A stretch of DNA of 64,000 nucleotides, from assembly GCF_039537875.1 (NCBI RefSeq), contig NZ_BAABBI010000002.1, forward strand, positions 62,001 to 126,000. The letters run 5' to 3'. The position numbers were made by a program, and so were the translations under genes. How positions within the stretch are numbered: the first letter of the stretch is position 1; each line of letters opens with the position of its first letter. Source of the stretch: Corallibacter vietnamensis (lineage in GTDB: Bacteria > Bacteroidota > Bacteroidia > Flavobacteriales > Flavobacteriaceae). The notes under the pieces were generated by a model. The model saw nothing but the letters and a program-made list of their open reading frames with translations, had not been told where the DNA came from and did no database searches. This document shows, piece after piece, positions 1-7,089 of the stretch.

Positions 1-68
1 TAGAAAGTCCGCGAGGACTTTCGTAAGTAGGCTATAACTAGCAATGAATTATACACGGTGTTAGGCAT
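1..68 (-). repeat. attC-like intergenic module (truncated by window edge)
   Basis: Imperfect palindrome directly after the DUF4145 gene in minus-strand reading. It holds a perfect hairpin (GAAAGTCC gcg GGACTTTC near the edge) and the motif ATTGCTAGTT. At 60-68 the plus strand reads GTTAGGCAT, the complement of ATGCCTAAC found upstream of the same gene at 854-862. That arrangement is what an integron attC and cassette start would give. The outer end of the module lies beyond base 1, so a complete site cannot be shown. Confidence 0.4.
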
Positions 69-70
69 AG

Positions 71-832
71 TTATTTTCGTTTTCTTGTGCCTTTCCTCTT
101 ATTAATTTCTTTCGTAATTTTCTTTATTTCCTCTTCTTCATTAGTGTATAATTTCTTTAAAGAATATTCCAACAGTTTATATGTTTCAATAATATCAATA
201 GTTTCCACTTCGCCTGTATGACTTCCTGTATTGCCTATCCATTTAATCGCTAAAAATAAATCTCGTACTTCTATGTTACTATAAGACTGTATTCTTCGAT
301 GTAGTGAGATTGGTTTACGTTTCCCGCTTACGACTTCAAATCGTTTGACTTTTTCTTCGTTTAATAACACTTCTAGAGCTATTCTTATTTTATTGGCGCA
401 AGATGATAAATCACACCAAAATAACTTGAAAGAGTCCCAAATTTGTTCCTTAACAGTGTCAGGACATTTTTTTGGAATATTAAAAATATTTATTGTTGGT
501 TGAAAAAATGTCGGTGTAAAAGTATTTGTGTATTCTTCGTGATAATCGTCAAGTTCATAATCGTAATATCCGCTATGTTCAGGATTTCCTATTCCAGTAA
601 AAAACACATTCTCACTACAAGTTTTGCATTTTAATCGTCCATTGAATGTCAGACTTATCCATTCGATTTCCCAATCATCGTTTTTAGCTCTATAATCTTT
701 TGAAGGAACTGTTTCTTCGGATTTAAAGTCTTCGCTTACTAATTGAAGTGTATTATTTCCGCAATTTGGGCAGTTCCATTCAATTTTTGATTTTGCAGTA
801 AAGTGTCTTTTTGTCCAAATTTCTATATCCAT
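71..832 (-). CDS. DUF4145 domain protein with zinc ribbon
   Basis: 253 aa. The N-terminal part carries two CxxC pairs (C21/C24 in CPNC, C69/C72 in CKTC), which would form a zinc ribbon. The C-terminal half, about residues 135-235, resembles the helical DUF4145 domain, which occurs in restriction-associated and other defence-linked proteins as well as alone. The last 20 residues are very basic (KKITKEINKRKG). No signal peptide or membrane segment is seen, so it is probably cytoplasmic. The gene stands alone between matching GTTAGGC/GCCTAAC core sequences, as a mobile cassette would. The biochemical role is unknown; the domain assignment is from memory of the family pattern. Confidence 0.7.
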   Translation of the reverse strand: MDIEIWTKRHFTAKSKIEWNCPNCGNNTLQLVSEDFKSEETVPSKDYRAKNDDWEIEWISLTFNGRLKCKTCSENVFFTGIGNPEHSGYYDYELDDYHEEYTNTFTPTFFQPTINIFNIPKKCPDTVKEQIWDSFKLFWCDLSSCANKIRIALEVLLNEEKVKRFEVVSGKRKPISLHRRIQSYSNIEVRDLFLAIKWIGNTGSHTGEVETIDIIETYKLLEYSLKKLYTNEEEEIKKITKEINKRKGTRKRK

Positions 833-848
833 TCGATGGTGTTTGTGT

Positions 849-862
849 TAATTATGCCTAAC
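849..862 (-). repeat. Integron-core-like site at the 5' end of the DUF4145 cassette
   Basis: Minus strand reads GTTAGGCATAATTA, matching the GTTRRRY core consensus of integron attC sites. It is inverted relative to GTTAGGCATAGTTA on the plus strand at 60-73, 13 of 14 bases complementary. The two copies bracket the DUF4145 gene exactly. Confidence 0.45.
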
Positions 863-961
863 ATGTGGATAAACACCCTAGTGTGTTTATCTATATGATG
901 TTTATGCTTCTAAAAGTAGTTAAAATTTTTACAAACTCATTGGGTTTTATGGTTATTTGTG
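862..961 (+). repeat. 100-bp direct repeat, copy 1
   Basis: Aligned without gaps to 4828-4927, this block differs at 7 of 100 positions. It includes a near-palindrome (GATAAACAC ... GTGTTTATC) and the segment around CATTGGGTTTTATGG. In both copies the repeat ends, on the minus strand, at the GTT that begins the next single-gene module. No open reading frame shared by the two copies looks coding. Confidence 0.85.
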
Positions 962-1031
962 TGCTGTTATTGCTGGAGCGCTTGTTTAGGTTCTGCACCA
1001 GGTGTGGCATGACATGGTGGTTTGAGGGTAT

Positions 1032-1066
1032 AAAAAAAACCACGAACACTAAAGCATTCGTGGTTT
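1032..1066 (-). terminator. Intrinsic terminator of the 298-aa protein gene
   Basis: Arms AAACCACGAA (1037-1046) and TTCGTGGTTT (1057-1066) are perfectly complementary over 10 bp with a 10-nt loop. On the minus strand the stem is followed by eight T residues. It lies about 35 bp past the stop codon of the 1103-1999 gene. Confidence 0.8.
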
Positions 1067-1102
1067 AAAAAATAATTAGGAGATTTTACTCCTAAAGCCA
1101 GC

Positions 1103-1999
1103 TTAACTTTTTATACGTGTAAAGGTAAGCCCACTTATTTGTTGATACTGCGGGCTGCTGGCACCAAAGATGGCTTTTACGGCACGTTTTACAGCTAGAA
1201 AGGTATCTACATAGCCTGTTACGGGTTCGTTGAAGAACTTGTTACGCTCTAGGCGTGAGGTGCTCCATACGGCTTGTGCGGTGCTTACGGCATTGTTGGT
1301 GGCTTTCATGGCATCGCGTTTGTTTGTGAGTGCGGTGAGTTGCAGCTCGGGTATGTTGGGCTGATACTGGGTGCAGGTTGATAGCACATTAATAAGGTCT
1401 GTAAGGTGCTGAATTTGCTCTGTAAATGAGGTTTGACTAGCACTGATGTGTTTTGCGGTGCTGTTAGGGTTTATCTTGATGATACGTTGCCCACGGATTT
1501 TTAGTACATAGTGCTTGGCTTTGTCTATGGTTGCTAGTGGTGCGCCAGAAGCTTTTAGCTCGTTTAGGATGCGTGTTGCTAGTGTTTTGAGGTTGCGATA
1601 CACATCTTGACGGGCTTGTGTGGTGTTCTTTTTTTCTTGCATTTTTGCACGGGCGCTGTCTAGGAGGTCCTGGCCTTTGGTGTTCATGGCTTCAAGGCTG
1701 GCTACGGCAATGGCGGGATTGCTAGGGTTGTAATTGGTGTCATAGGTAATGAGGTAGTCTACTACTTGTATACCGTGGGTGATGTTTAGCGCCATACCGG
1801 TTTCGTAATAGCCTGAGGTACGCGCTTGTTTGAGCTGGGGTTGTTTTGTAACATTTTTGCTTGTTACAGGCTGGGTACTGGTGGTTTGTGGTAATTGGAT
1901 TTTGTGTTTTTCCAATAGTTGTTTTGGCATTTGTGCCGCTTGATTGATTAGTTCGTTGGCTGTTTGCGTTTTAGAACTGTTTTTTACTTGTGTCTTCAT
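1103..1999 (-). CDS. Protein of unknown function, 298 aa
   Basis: I do not recognise a family. The first 65 residues are rich in Q, T, N and K and look disordered. Residues about 65-298 are predicted helical, with Ala/Leu/Lys/Gln-rich stretches such as LLDSARAKMQEKKN and a basic stretch around YVLKIRGQRIIKI. There is no signal peptide and no clear membrane segment. The coding DNA is visibly richer in G and C (many ggc, gcg and cgg codons) than its neighbours, which suggests a different origin or high expression. It has its own terminator and a long upstream non-coding stretch, so it is probably a monocistronic gene. The ATG start is preceded by an A-rich leader. Confidence 0.7.
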   Translation of the reverse strand: MKTQVKNSSKTQTANELINQAAQMPKQLLEKHKIQLPQTTSTQPVTSKNVTKQPQLKQARTSGYYETGMALNITHGIQVVDYLITYDTNYNPSNPAIAVASLEAMNTKGQDLLDSARAKMQEKKNTTQARQDVYRNLKTLATRILNELKASGAPLATIDKAKHYVLKIRGQRIIKINPNSTAKHISASQTSFTEQIQHLTDLINVLSTCTQYQPNIPELQLTALTNKRDAMKATNNAVSTAQAVWSTSRLERNKFFNEPVTGYVDTFLAVKRAVKAIFGASSPQYQQISGLTFTRIKS

Positions 2000-2489
2000 G
2001 ATTTTAGTTGTTTTAGGTTAATAAAGACTTGGGTTGGCCATTTTCCGGTTTTTTTATACAGGCGTTACTGCCACGACCATGCGGTATAGCCTGTGTTTTG
2101 GCTATTAATAGAAAGGGAGCGTGTGTTTTTGGCTTTTAGTTGTACCTCGCGATGTACTGGCTAATGTGCTTAAAACGAGGTGAATATAGAAAAGGTTTTT
2201 GAGACTTGCAAATTTTTTATCGATAAAGTGTTGTTTTTATCCGATGAAATGCGTTGTAGATTGGTGAAAGGAGGCTTTATGGGTTGGCCTTTTTTTTATT
2301 TAGAGTTCGAATTTTTAGCTTGCTTACAGCGTGCTTATATAAGAATAGTTGTGTGTTTTAATCACTAAAGTTGGCAAATAAATCACAGATAGAAAGTCCG
2401 GGAGGATTTTGCTTAGCCAGTTCGCTTTGCTTGTGTAGGACGTAGGTGGGAACTAGCAATAAATTATATATGGTATTGATAATTGGTTT
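2000..2489. other. Non-coding stretch between accessory genes
   Basis: No convincing gene is seen. Bases 2000-2170 would hold the promoter of the 298-aa gene (minus strand). They contain a weak inverted repeat, ACAGGC near 2057 and GCCTGT near 2089, but no clean TAnnTTTG box. Bases 2390-2476 are an attC-like module described separately. A 62-codon frame at 2180-2368 looks like chance. Confidence 0.6.
2390..2476 (-). repeat. attC-like intergenic module
   Basis: On the minus strand this module, downstream of the LprI-like gene, reads TATAATTTATTGCTAGTT, then GCGAACTGGCTAAGCAA, then a CGGACTTTCTA end. It shares ATTGCTAGTT and the GGACTTTCTA end with the module at 1-68. It also shares 16 of 17 bases (2409-2425 against 4014-4030) with the module downstream of the lipoprotein gene. 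The recurring architecture marks one family of intergenic elements. Confidence 0.5.
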
Positions 2490-2882
2490 TTAATTTGTTT
2501 TTACTGAACCTGAACACATATCGCCTTCTTCAATTCCATTAAGCCAAACTTTTAGTTTTTTAGTTCTTTCTTCAGTTAATTCTTTTAAGTAAAAAGCTCT
2601 GCACATAGGATGTGATGAACCATAATGGGGTGTTTTATAATTTGGATATTTCATTTCTAATTCTGAATCACGAAATTTTATCCAAATACGTTGTGATTTT
2701 TTTAGGTTTTCTATGAAAATTGCATCTGATTTATATGTAGTAAGAATCTTATTATAAACATTGTTTAATTCTTTGTCAGCTTCATGAAATAAATCATAAG
2801 CTTCTTGATTCATTTCTGTTTGCGTTTGTGAGAAACAATTAAAAGTCAAAGTTAGAATTATAAAGGCTAATATATTTTTCAT
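2490..2882 (-). CDS. LprI-like (DUF1311) secreted protein
   Basis: 130 aa with a signal peptide of about 18 residues ending FSQ. The mature part matches the small helical DUF1311/LprI family: KKSQRIWIKFRDSE at about 61-74 is the conserved central helix, and C94 precedes the final helix (CRAFYLKELTEERTKKL). Some members of the family inhibit lysozyme in the periplasm; others have no known target. C94 and C123 could form the family disulfide. The gene stands alone between two repeat modules, so its context points to cassette-type acquisition rather than to a pathway. Confidence 0.75.
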   Translation of the reverse strand: MKNILAFIILTLTFNCFSQTQTEMNQEAYDLFHEADKELNNVYNKILTTYKSDAIFIENLKKSQRIWIKFRDSELEMKYPNYKTPHYGSSHPMCRAFYLKELTEERTKKLKVWLNGIEEGDMCSGSVKTN

Positions 2883-2902
2883 TTGTTTTTTTAGCTTTTA
2901 GT

Positions 2903-3033
2903 CAATGTGTTTGTGTAAGGTTTGTTGCGTGGGTTGTGCACTAATTTAGCAAATACAAACCGAATAGAAAAGCTTGAGACACGAGCATAAAGAGTGAGCT
3001 GTGTGTTAGTAACGGTTATATGCGGTGTTATAC
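2903..3033 (-). repeat. Intergenic module (cassette-type), C copy
   Basis: Lies between the LprI-like gene and the 292-aa gene. On the minus strand it starts with TATAACACC after the upstream gene and ends with CGCAACAAACC and ACAAACAC just before the next start codon. The end closely matches the module at 3930-4091 (CGCAACGAAACC, ACAAACAC). It contains no open frame of note. Confidence 0.4.
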
Positions 3034-3040
3034 AGCGTTG

Positions 3041-3919
3041 TTATTCACATTTGGTTTCAATAAAATCTTCTTTTTCGTCATTATATTCCAGGCATTTTTT
3101 TTCAATTAAAATCATTTCATTGTTGACTACTTTATAGGTAGCATTCATATGGCTTCTGCCTGCACAACATTGATTGTGTTCGTAAATGAGTTTTGAATCA
3201 TTGTCAAATGCTAAAGAGATGCCACTAAAATTACTTTTTAAATATTGATTAGAGTTAGGGACTCTTAAAATGTAAATACTTGACGTATTTGGACCTGCAT
3301 AACTTCCTTCAAAGACCGAAAAATCTTCAATTCCATCAAAGTTATAATCACCTACACTTACGTTGTCTATTCCGAATAATTGGCAGTCTAATTCAATAGT
3401 TTGAATTAACTTATCTGTCTTTTTTTCAAATATTTTAATACCTGCTATTCTTGCATAAAAGTTATCTTTTTCTTTATTTATTATGGTTTTAAAATAATGT
3501 TGTTTTGTAGATTTTGACTGAAGTAATTCATAGCCTGTCCACTCTAAATTGTCTCCGTAATAAATTTCAAAATCTTTGTGTAATGAAATTTGATAAGTTT
3601 TTGATTTGTCAGATTTAATCCAGGTTCCTTTAATTTCTTCTTTTTTATCATCGAAATTTTCAAAGACTAATGTTGCGATATTGTTTCCGTTTTTATCTTT
3701 TTCGAAAAGGCATAATTCACCATTTTTAAGTTTCCCATTAATGGTTATTGGGTTGTCATAATTATTGTATGCGTAATAAGCTAAAGAAACTCCGTCACTA
3801 TAATGGTACATTACTAATGTGATTGGAGATTTTCCTAAATAACCAGAATAGCTTGATTGACTTTTTACGGTTATTGTAAATAACAGTAGGGCTAATAATA
3901 TGTTAAGTTTTATTCTCAT
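3041..3919 (-). CDS. Secreted protein with FG-GAP/XAC2610-like motif
   Basis: 292 aa from the ATG at 3919; a TTG one codon upstream is an alternative. A signal peptide covers about residues 1-20 (VKSQSS cut region). Residues 191-200, DYNFDGIEDF, form a calcium-binding DxNxDGxxD loop like those of FG-GAP repeats and XAC2610-type proteins. The rest is beta-rich with a CC pair near the C-terminus (NQCCAGRSH). It is predicted to be exported to the periplasm or surface. The function is unknown. It sits alone between two repeat modules, like its neighbours. Confidence 0.65.
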   Translation of the reverse strand: MRIKLNILLALLLFTITVKSQSSYSGYLGKSPITLVMYHYSDGVSLAYYAYNNYDNPITINGKLKNGELCLFEKDKNGNNIATLVFENFDDKKEEIKGTWIKSDKSKTYQISLHKDFEIYYGDNLEWTGYELLQSKSTKQHYFKTIINKEKDNFYARIAGIKIFEKKTDKLIQTIELDCQLFGIDNVSVGDYNFDGIEDFSVFEGSYAGPNTSSIYILRVPNSNQYLKSNFSGISLAFDNDSKLIYEHNQCCAGRSHMNATYKVVNNEMILIEKKCLEYNDEKEDFIETKCE

Positions 3920-3929
3920 CAAATTGGAG

Positions 3930-4091
3930 CTAGCGTGTTTGTATATGGTTTCGTTGCGTGCAAATTAGCGATTATTTTTTGGTTGAGCACAGACGTGAGC
4001 AATTCCGAGTGGATTGCTTTGCCAGTTCGCACTTTGTGCTCGTGTCAGAAGTAGTCGAATCCGCCGTAATTGCGGTTATATATTGTTGTAT
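3930..4091 (-). repeat. Intergenic module (cassette-type), D copy
   Basis: Lies between the lipoprotein gene and the 292-aa gene. On the minus strand it runs ATACAAC, TATAACCGC, then GCGAACTGGCAAAGCAA, then GCACGCAACGAAACC and ACAAACACG. The central GCGAACTGGC motif matches the module at 2390-2476 and the end matches the module at 2903-3033. The left core ATACAAC is complementary in six bases to GTTGTA at the 5' side of the lipoprotein gene (4824-4829). Confidence 0.45.
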
Positions 4092-4108
4092 GTAGTGCTT
4101 TATTTACG

Positions 4109-4816
4109 TTATTTTTTGTCAAATCCTTTAAATTCCATTCTTTTCATTGTCGGACAATGATTAACCACAATATCAAATTCAGACACTTTTTCTTTTGGTG
4201 TCACGTACCATTCGCCAAAACTATAAGTTAGCAAATAGACATTTTCAAATTCGGTTGGTTTTATGGTCAGTTCAGTTTTTTCAGTATCCGTTTTTTGTGG
4301 AACAGTTCTTAATTCCAATGAGATTTCATTTTCCGTTATTTTCCTTAAATCAGATATCAAGTCAGTGTGAGGTTCCAGTTGGTAGAAGAATAGAACTGAA
4401 CTTTCATTTATTTCAAAAGCGGTTGTATTTCCATCACAAGGTTCATAAATCACAAATTCATTGTTGAGTTTTTTTAAACTTATCCAATGCCTTGGAAATT
4501 CTTTTAGGTCAATTTTTATTGGTTTATGCTTTTTTGCAATTTCTTTTTCGTGATATGAAATTGCGTCATTATCCATTCGGTTTGGTTTCGAGTTAATCAG
4601 TCTTTTAAACGTTTCTGAATTCCGAGTTGTGTCGATAAACAACTGATGTTTAGAAAGGTCAAGATTTTTTGGATTGTTCTTTTCCAAAATTGTATCCAAA
4701 TCAACTTTCCACGCAGGAATTTCAGTCGGTTTATTTTCCGCTTTTTCTGGTTTGGTTTTCTCTTTACAAGAAACCAAAACCCCAAATATTAATGCTATGT
4801 AGATTGCTTTTCTCAA
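4109..4816 (-). CDS. Lipoprotein of unknown function, 235 aa
   Basis: The N-terminus is a lipoprotein signal, with hydrophobic residues 4-15 and lipobox LVSC at Cys17, followed by a Lys/Glu-rich linker. The mature part (about residues 35-235) is not recognised; it contains FPRHWISLKKLNNEFVIYEP and a final NHCPTMKRMEFKGFDKK. It is expected to be anchored in the inner leaflet of the outer membrane. The start codon is TTG at 4816, since no ATG lies in frame before the signal peptide. The gene is flanked by GTTGTAC on its 5' side and ATACAAC on its 3' side, in line with the cassette reading of this region. Confidence 0.65.
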   Translation of the reverse strand: MRKAIYIALIFGVLVSCKEKTKPEKAENKPTEIPAWKVDLDTILEKNNPKNLDLSKHQLFIDTTRNSETFKRLINSKPNRMDNDAISYHEKEIAKKHKPIKIDLKEFPRHWISLKKLNNEFVIYEPCDGNTTAFEINESSVLFFYQLEPHTDLISDLRKITENEISLELRTVPQKTDTEKTELTIKPTEFENVYLLTYSFGEWYVTPKEKVSEFDIVVNHCPTMKRMEFKGFDKK

Positions 4817-4827
4817 ATGGTGTACAA

Positions 4828-4927
4828 CATATAGATAAACGCACTAGTGTGTTTATCTATATTATGTTTGTGCTTCTAAAAGTAGTTAAAATTTTTACAA
4901 ACCCATTGGGTTTTATGGTTATTTGTG
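4828..4927 (+). repeat. 100-bp direct repeat, copy 2
   Basis: 93% identical to 862-961. Here the palindrome is longer: arms ACATATAGATAAAC and GTTTATCTATATTATGT meet at CACTAGTG. It also holds AAACCC ATT GGGTTT (4899-4913), which on the minus strand could act as a weak terminator for the phosphoesterase gene ending 10 bp away. On the minus strand it directly precedes the lipoprotein module. Confidence 0.85.
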
Positions 4928-4936
4928 AGTTGGTAG

Positions 4937-6211
4937 TTAGTGTTTTAGTGATAGCTTGTCTCCTAAATCATTAATCTTGTAAAAATTATTGTTTTCAATT
5001 AGTAATCCTTTAGTTTTTCCAGAGTTCATTTCTAAACCGTGTTTCACATCTATTTTAATAACTTTACCATTATAATCAGTTTGTATATCATTAACAAGCG
5101 AGTGGCCAATTACAATTTTTGAGGCTTTAAAATGCTTTAAAATAGCATTTACAGTTTCTTGTGTTGTTGGGTTAATATCAATACCACTAGCTTTAAGCGC
5201 AAGTTTGTGTTTGGTGTCTAAATTAAGCCTTCTGTCCCAGAACGGGCTATTTATTCCGCTGACAATAATTTCGTCTCTATCATTTTTGATATTGGCTTTT
5301 GAAGGAACCTTGCCGTAATATTTTCTTGCAATTGTATTTAACTCGTTAATATCATAAGCATTTTCTAAATGGTATTTATTCAATCCTCCGTGAACAAAAA
5401 TGATGGTTCCAATTTTTTCAACAATATTTTTAGTGCGTAACCATCTTCCTAATTCTGAATCTTGGCTGTATAATTGTTTTATAGATGTATTCCAGTTTTT
5501 TGTTTTACAAATTTGTTTTGCAGCGTGAATATACTTTTGATCATTATATTTTATATGGCCGTATAGGTTCATGATTTCATGGTTTCCCATAATGAAATGT
5601 ACTTTTCCGCCATGTAATAATGCCTGATTTTCTAAATGATATATAAGCCAAAGTACTTGTGTTACTTCAGAACCTCTATCAAAAAAATCTCCGTTGCATA
5701 CTAAATGCCCATCATTAAAAATCCAATTGGCTTGTTTGTCAATAACATGGTTTGCTAATAAAAAGCTATATAATGCGTCAAAGTTTCCTTCTATATCAGA
5801 AATGGCTATTAGCTTTTTGGGCATGTCATAGTGGTCATTTTCTTGGCTTAAGTTTTTATTGAGCGACACAGTAAAGCTAGGAAGGCTTGTGTTGTTAGTA
5901 ACAACTGTAAGAGGTTTTGAAGTATCAAGTTTTATTTTACTTAACGCATTGTTTTTAGATATAGAGAAAACAGAATCTTTATAAACATATGGGCCATCTG
6001 CACCATTAAATTTTGTTTCTATGGGTTGCTTTATTTTAAAACCAAATGGTTTGTCGTTTTTCCAAAACGCATTTATACCAGACCAATAAAAATTATAAAT
6101 TCCTTTTTCGGAGTCAGTATCTTGATAACCCAAAATTATTGTGGTTATCGCCATATAGAGCGCAAATAGAATAAGACACCATTTTAATATTTTTTTTAAT
6201 ACACTTTTCAT
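4937..6211 (-). CDS. Membrane-anchored PPP-type metallophosphoesterase
   Basis: 424 aa. An uncleaved signal anchor covers residues about 9-28, so the enzyme should face the periplasm. The calcineurin-like catalytic core shows the PPP order of motifs: SDIEGN (138-143), GDFFDRG (174-180), GNHE (209-212), then VHGG near 284 and GHS near 370. Together these bind two metal ions. The arrangement resembles Shewanella-like protein phosphatases. The substrate, phosphoprotein or small molecule, cannot be told from sequence. It is a single gene with 125 bp to trmL and probably marks the edge of the core chromosome next to the accessory region. Confidence 0.85.
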   Translation of the reverse strand: MKSVLKKILKWCLILFALYMAITTIILGYQDTDSEKGIYNFYWSGINAFWKNDKPFGFKIKQPIETKFNGADGPYVYKDSVFSISKNNALSKIKLDTSKPLTVVTNNTSLPSFTVSLNKNLSQENDHYDMPKKLIAISDIEGNFDALYSFLLANHVIDKQANWIFNDGHLVCNGDFFDRGSEVTQVLWLIYHLENQALLHGGKVHFIMGNHEIMNLYGHIKYNDQKYIHAAKQICKTKNWNTSIKQLYSQDSELGRWLRTKNIVEKIGTIIFVHGGLNKYHLENAYDINELNTIARKYYGKVPSKANIKNDRDEIIVSGINSPFWDRRLNLDTKHKLALKASGIDINPTTQETVNAILKHFKASKIVIGHSLVNDIQTDYNGKVIKIDVKHGLEMNSGKTKGLLIENNNFYKINDLGDKLSLKH

Positions 6212-6337
6212 GTTATGATATTTTTATGTAATCAGCTTTACAAGTTGATATTGATCTGTTTACATATCAGTACAAGTGTGTGTGAATTTGTTACAAAAAA
6301 TAAATGGTTAGTGGGTTTATCTTGCTTTTGAATTGTA

Positions 6338-6790
6338 TTATTGTAGTTGACGTAAACCTTCGTAAACAATAATGCTTACTGCATTTGATAGGTTTAAGCT
6401 ACGTATGTGCTCACTGTATAAGGGAATTTTAAATAAATGATCTTGGTGTTGCGTTGTGATATTTTTGGGTAAGCCTACAGATTCTTTACCAAAAACTAAA
6501 AATAGATTGTCTTCAAATGTAATATCCCAGTGTTGTTTCTTGCCGTGACTAGAAAGAAATACCATGTTTGCATTGCTGTTTTTTTGAAAAAAATCATCAA
6601 TATTATCATAATAAATAACATCAAGATGTTGCCAATAATCTAATCCTGCACGTTTTAGTCTGGAATCATTTATTTCAAAACCAAAAGGTTTTACAAGGTG
6701 TAGTTTTGATCCTGTTGCTAATGCTAATCGGCCTATGTTTCCTGTGTTATTAGGTATTTCGGGTTCTATTAAAACAATGTTTAAAGGCAT
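6338..6790 (-). CDS. trmL: tRNA (cytidine(34)-2'-O)-methyltransferase
   Basis: 150 aa, the usual length of the small SPOUT methyltransferase TrmL (YibK). The enzyme 2'-O-methylates the wobble base of tRNA-Leu isoacceptors using S-adenosylmethionine. Recognisable family signatures are PNTGNIGRLALATG near the N-terminus, LKRAGLDYW, VFGKESVGLP and the C-terminal NLSNAVSIIVYEGLRQ, which forms part of the trefoil-knot cofactor pocket. It is cytoplasmic and homodimeric in the family. It starts 30 bp downstream of a strong terminator that separates it from the trp transcript. Confidence 0.93.
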   Translation of the reverse strand: MPLNIVLIEPEIPNNTGNIGRLALATGSKLHLVKPFGFEINDSRLKRAGLDYWQHLDVIYYDNIDDFFQKNSNANMVFLSSHGKKQHWDITFEDNLFLVFGKESVGLPKNITTQHQDHLFKIPLYSEHIRSLNLSNAVSIIVYEGLRQLQ

Positions 6791-6820
6791 ATTTTTAAAT
6801 TGTAAAAAGCTGTAAATATA

Positions 6821-6848
6821 AAAACCTATTCGGTAATGAATAGGTTTT
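6821..6848 (-). terminator. Intrinsic terminator at the end of the trp operon/small ORF
   Basis: Perfect 11-bp stem, AAAACCTATTC (6821-6831) and GAATAGGTTTT (6838-6848), with the loop GGTAAT. On the minus strand the stem runs into TTTTTATATTT. It lies 27 bp past the stop of the small 47-aa frame and before trmL. Confidence 0.8.
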
Positions 6849-6874
6849 AAGGAGTGTTTATGTGTTTTTAAAAA

Positions 6875-7018
6875 TTAGCTTTTGTTTTGCTGTTCTTTAA
6901 TAGTGTCCTTATCAATATCAAACTGGTTGGTATTTTGATTGGTGTTACCAGTAGGGTTTGTAGGGTTGTTTTGTTCTTTTTTAGGTTTAAATTTTCTTTT
7001 ATCTTCAATAGTTCCCAT
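6875..7018 (-). CDS. Small Asn/Gln/Thr-rich hypothetical protein (47 aa)
   Basis: An open frame from ATG 7018 to TAA 6875. It encodes a basic start (MGTIEDKRKFKPKKEQ), a low-complexity centre of repeated Asn-Thr-Asn-Gln and an acidic-basic tail (DIDKDTIKEQQNKS). It fills the gap between trpA (stop at 7090) and the terminator at 6821-6848 and is on the same strand, so it could be the last cistron of the trp mRNA. No domain or signal peptide is seen. The protein is predicted to be disordered. Whether it is translated is unproven. Confidence 0.45.
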   Translation of the reverse strand: MGTIEDKRKFKPKKEQNNPTNPTGNTNQNTNQFDIDKDTIKEQQNKS

Positions 7019-7089
7019 AATATTTTTGTTTTTTGATTCATTATAATCTAACAAATTTTAAACAGAATTTTATTAAAACTATCTTAAAA

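Noticed and set aside
865..1068. 67-codon plus-strand frame over the first 100-bp repeat
   Set aside because: Runs through the repeat and a terminator hairpin; the second repeat copy gives a different extension (4669-4974).
2180..2368. 62-codon plus-strand frame in the accessory region
   Set aside because: No recognisable domain, odd Cys/Phe-rich composition and overlap with the non-coding interval; likely chance.
4669..4974. 101-codon plus-strand frame over the second repeat
   Set aside because: Mostly antisense to the lipoprotein gene's coding sequence plus the repeat; no family features.
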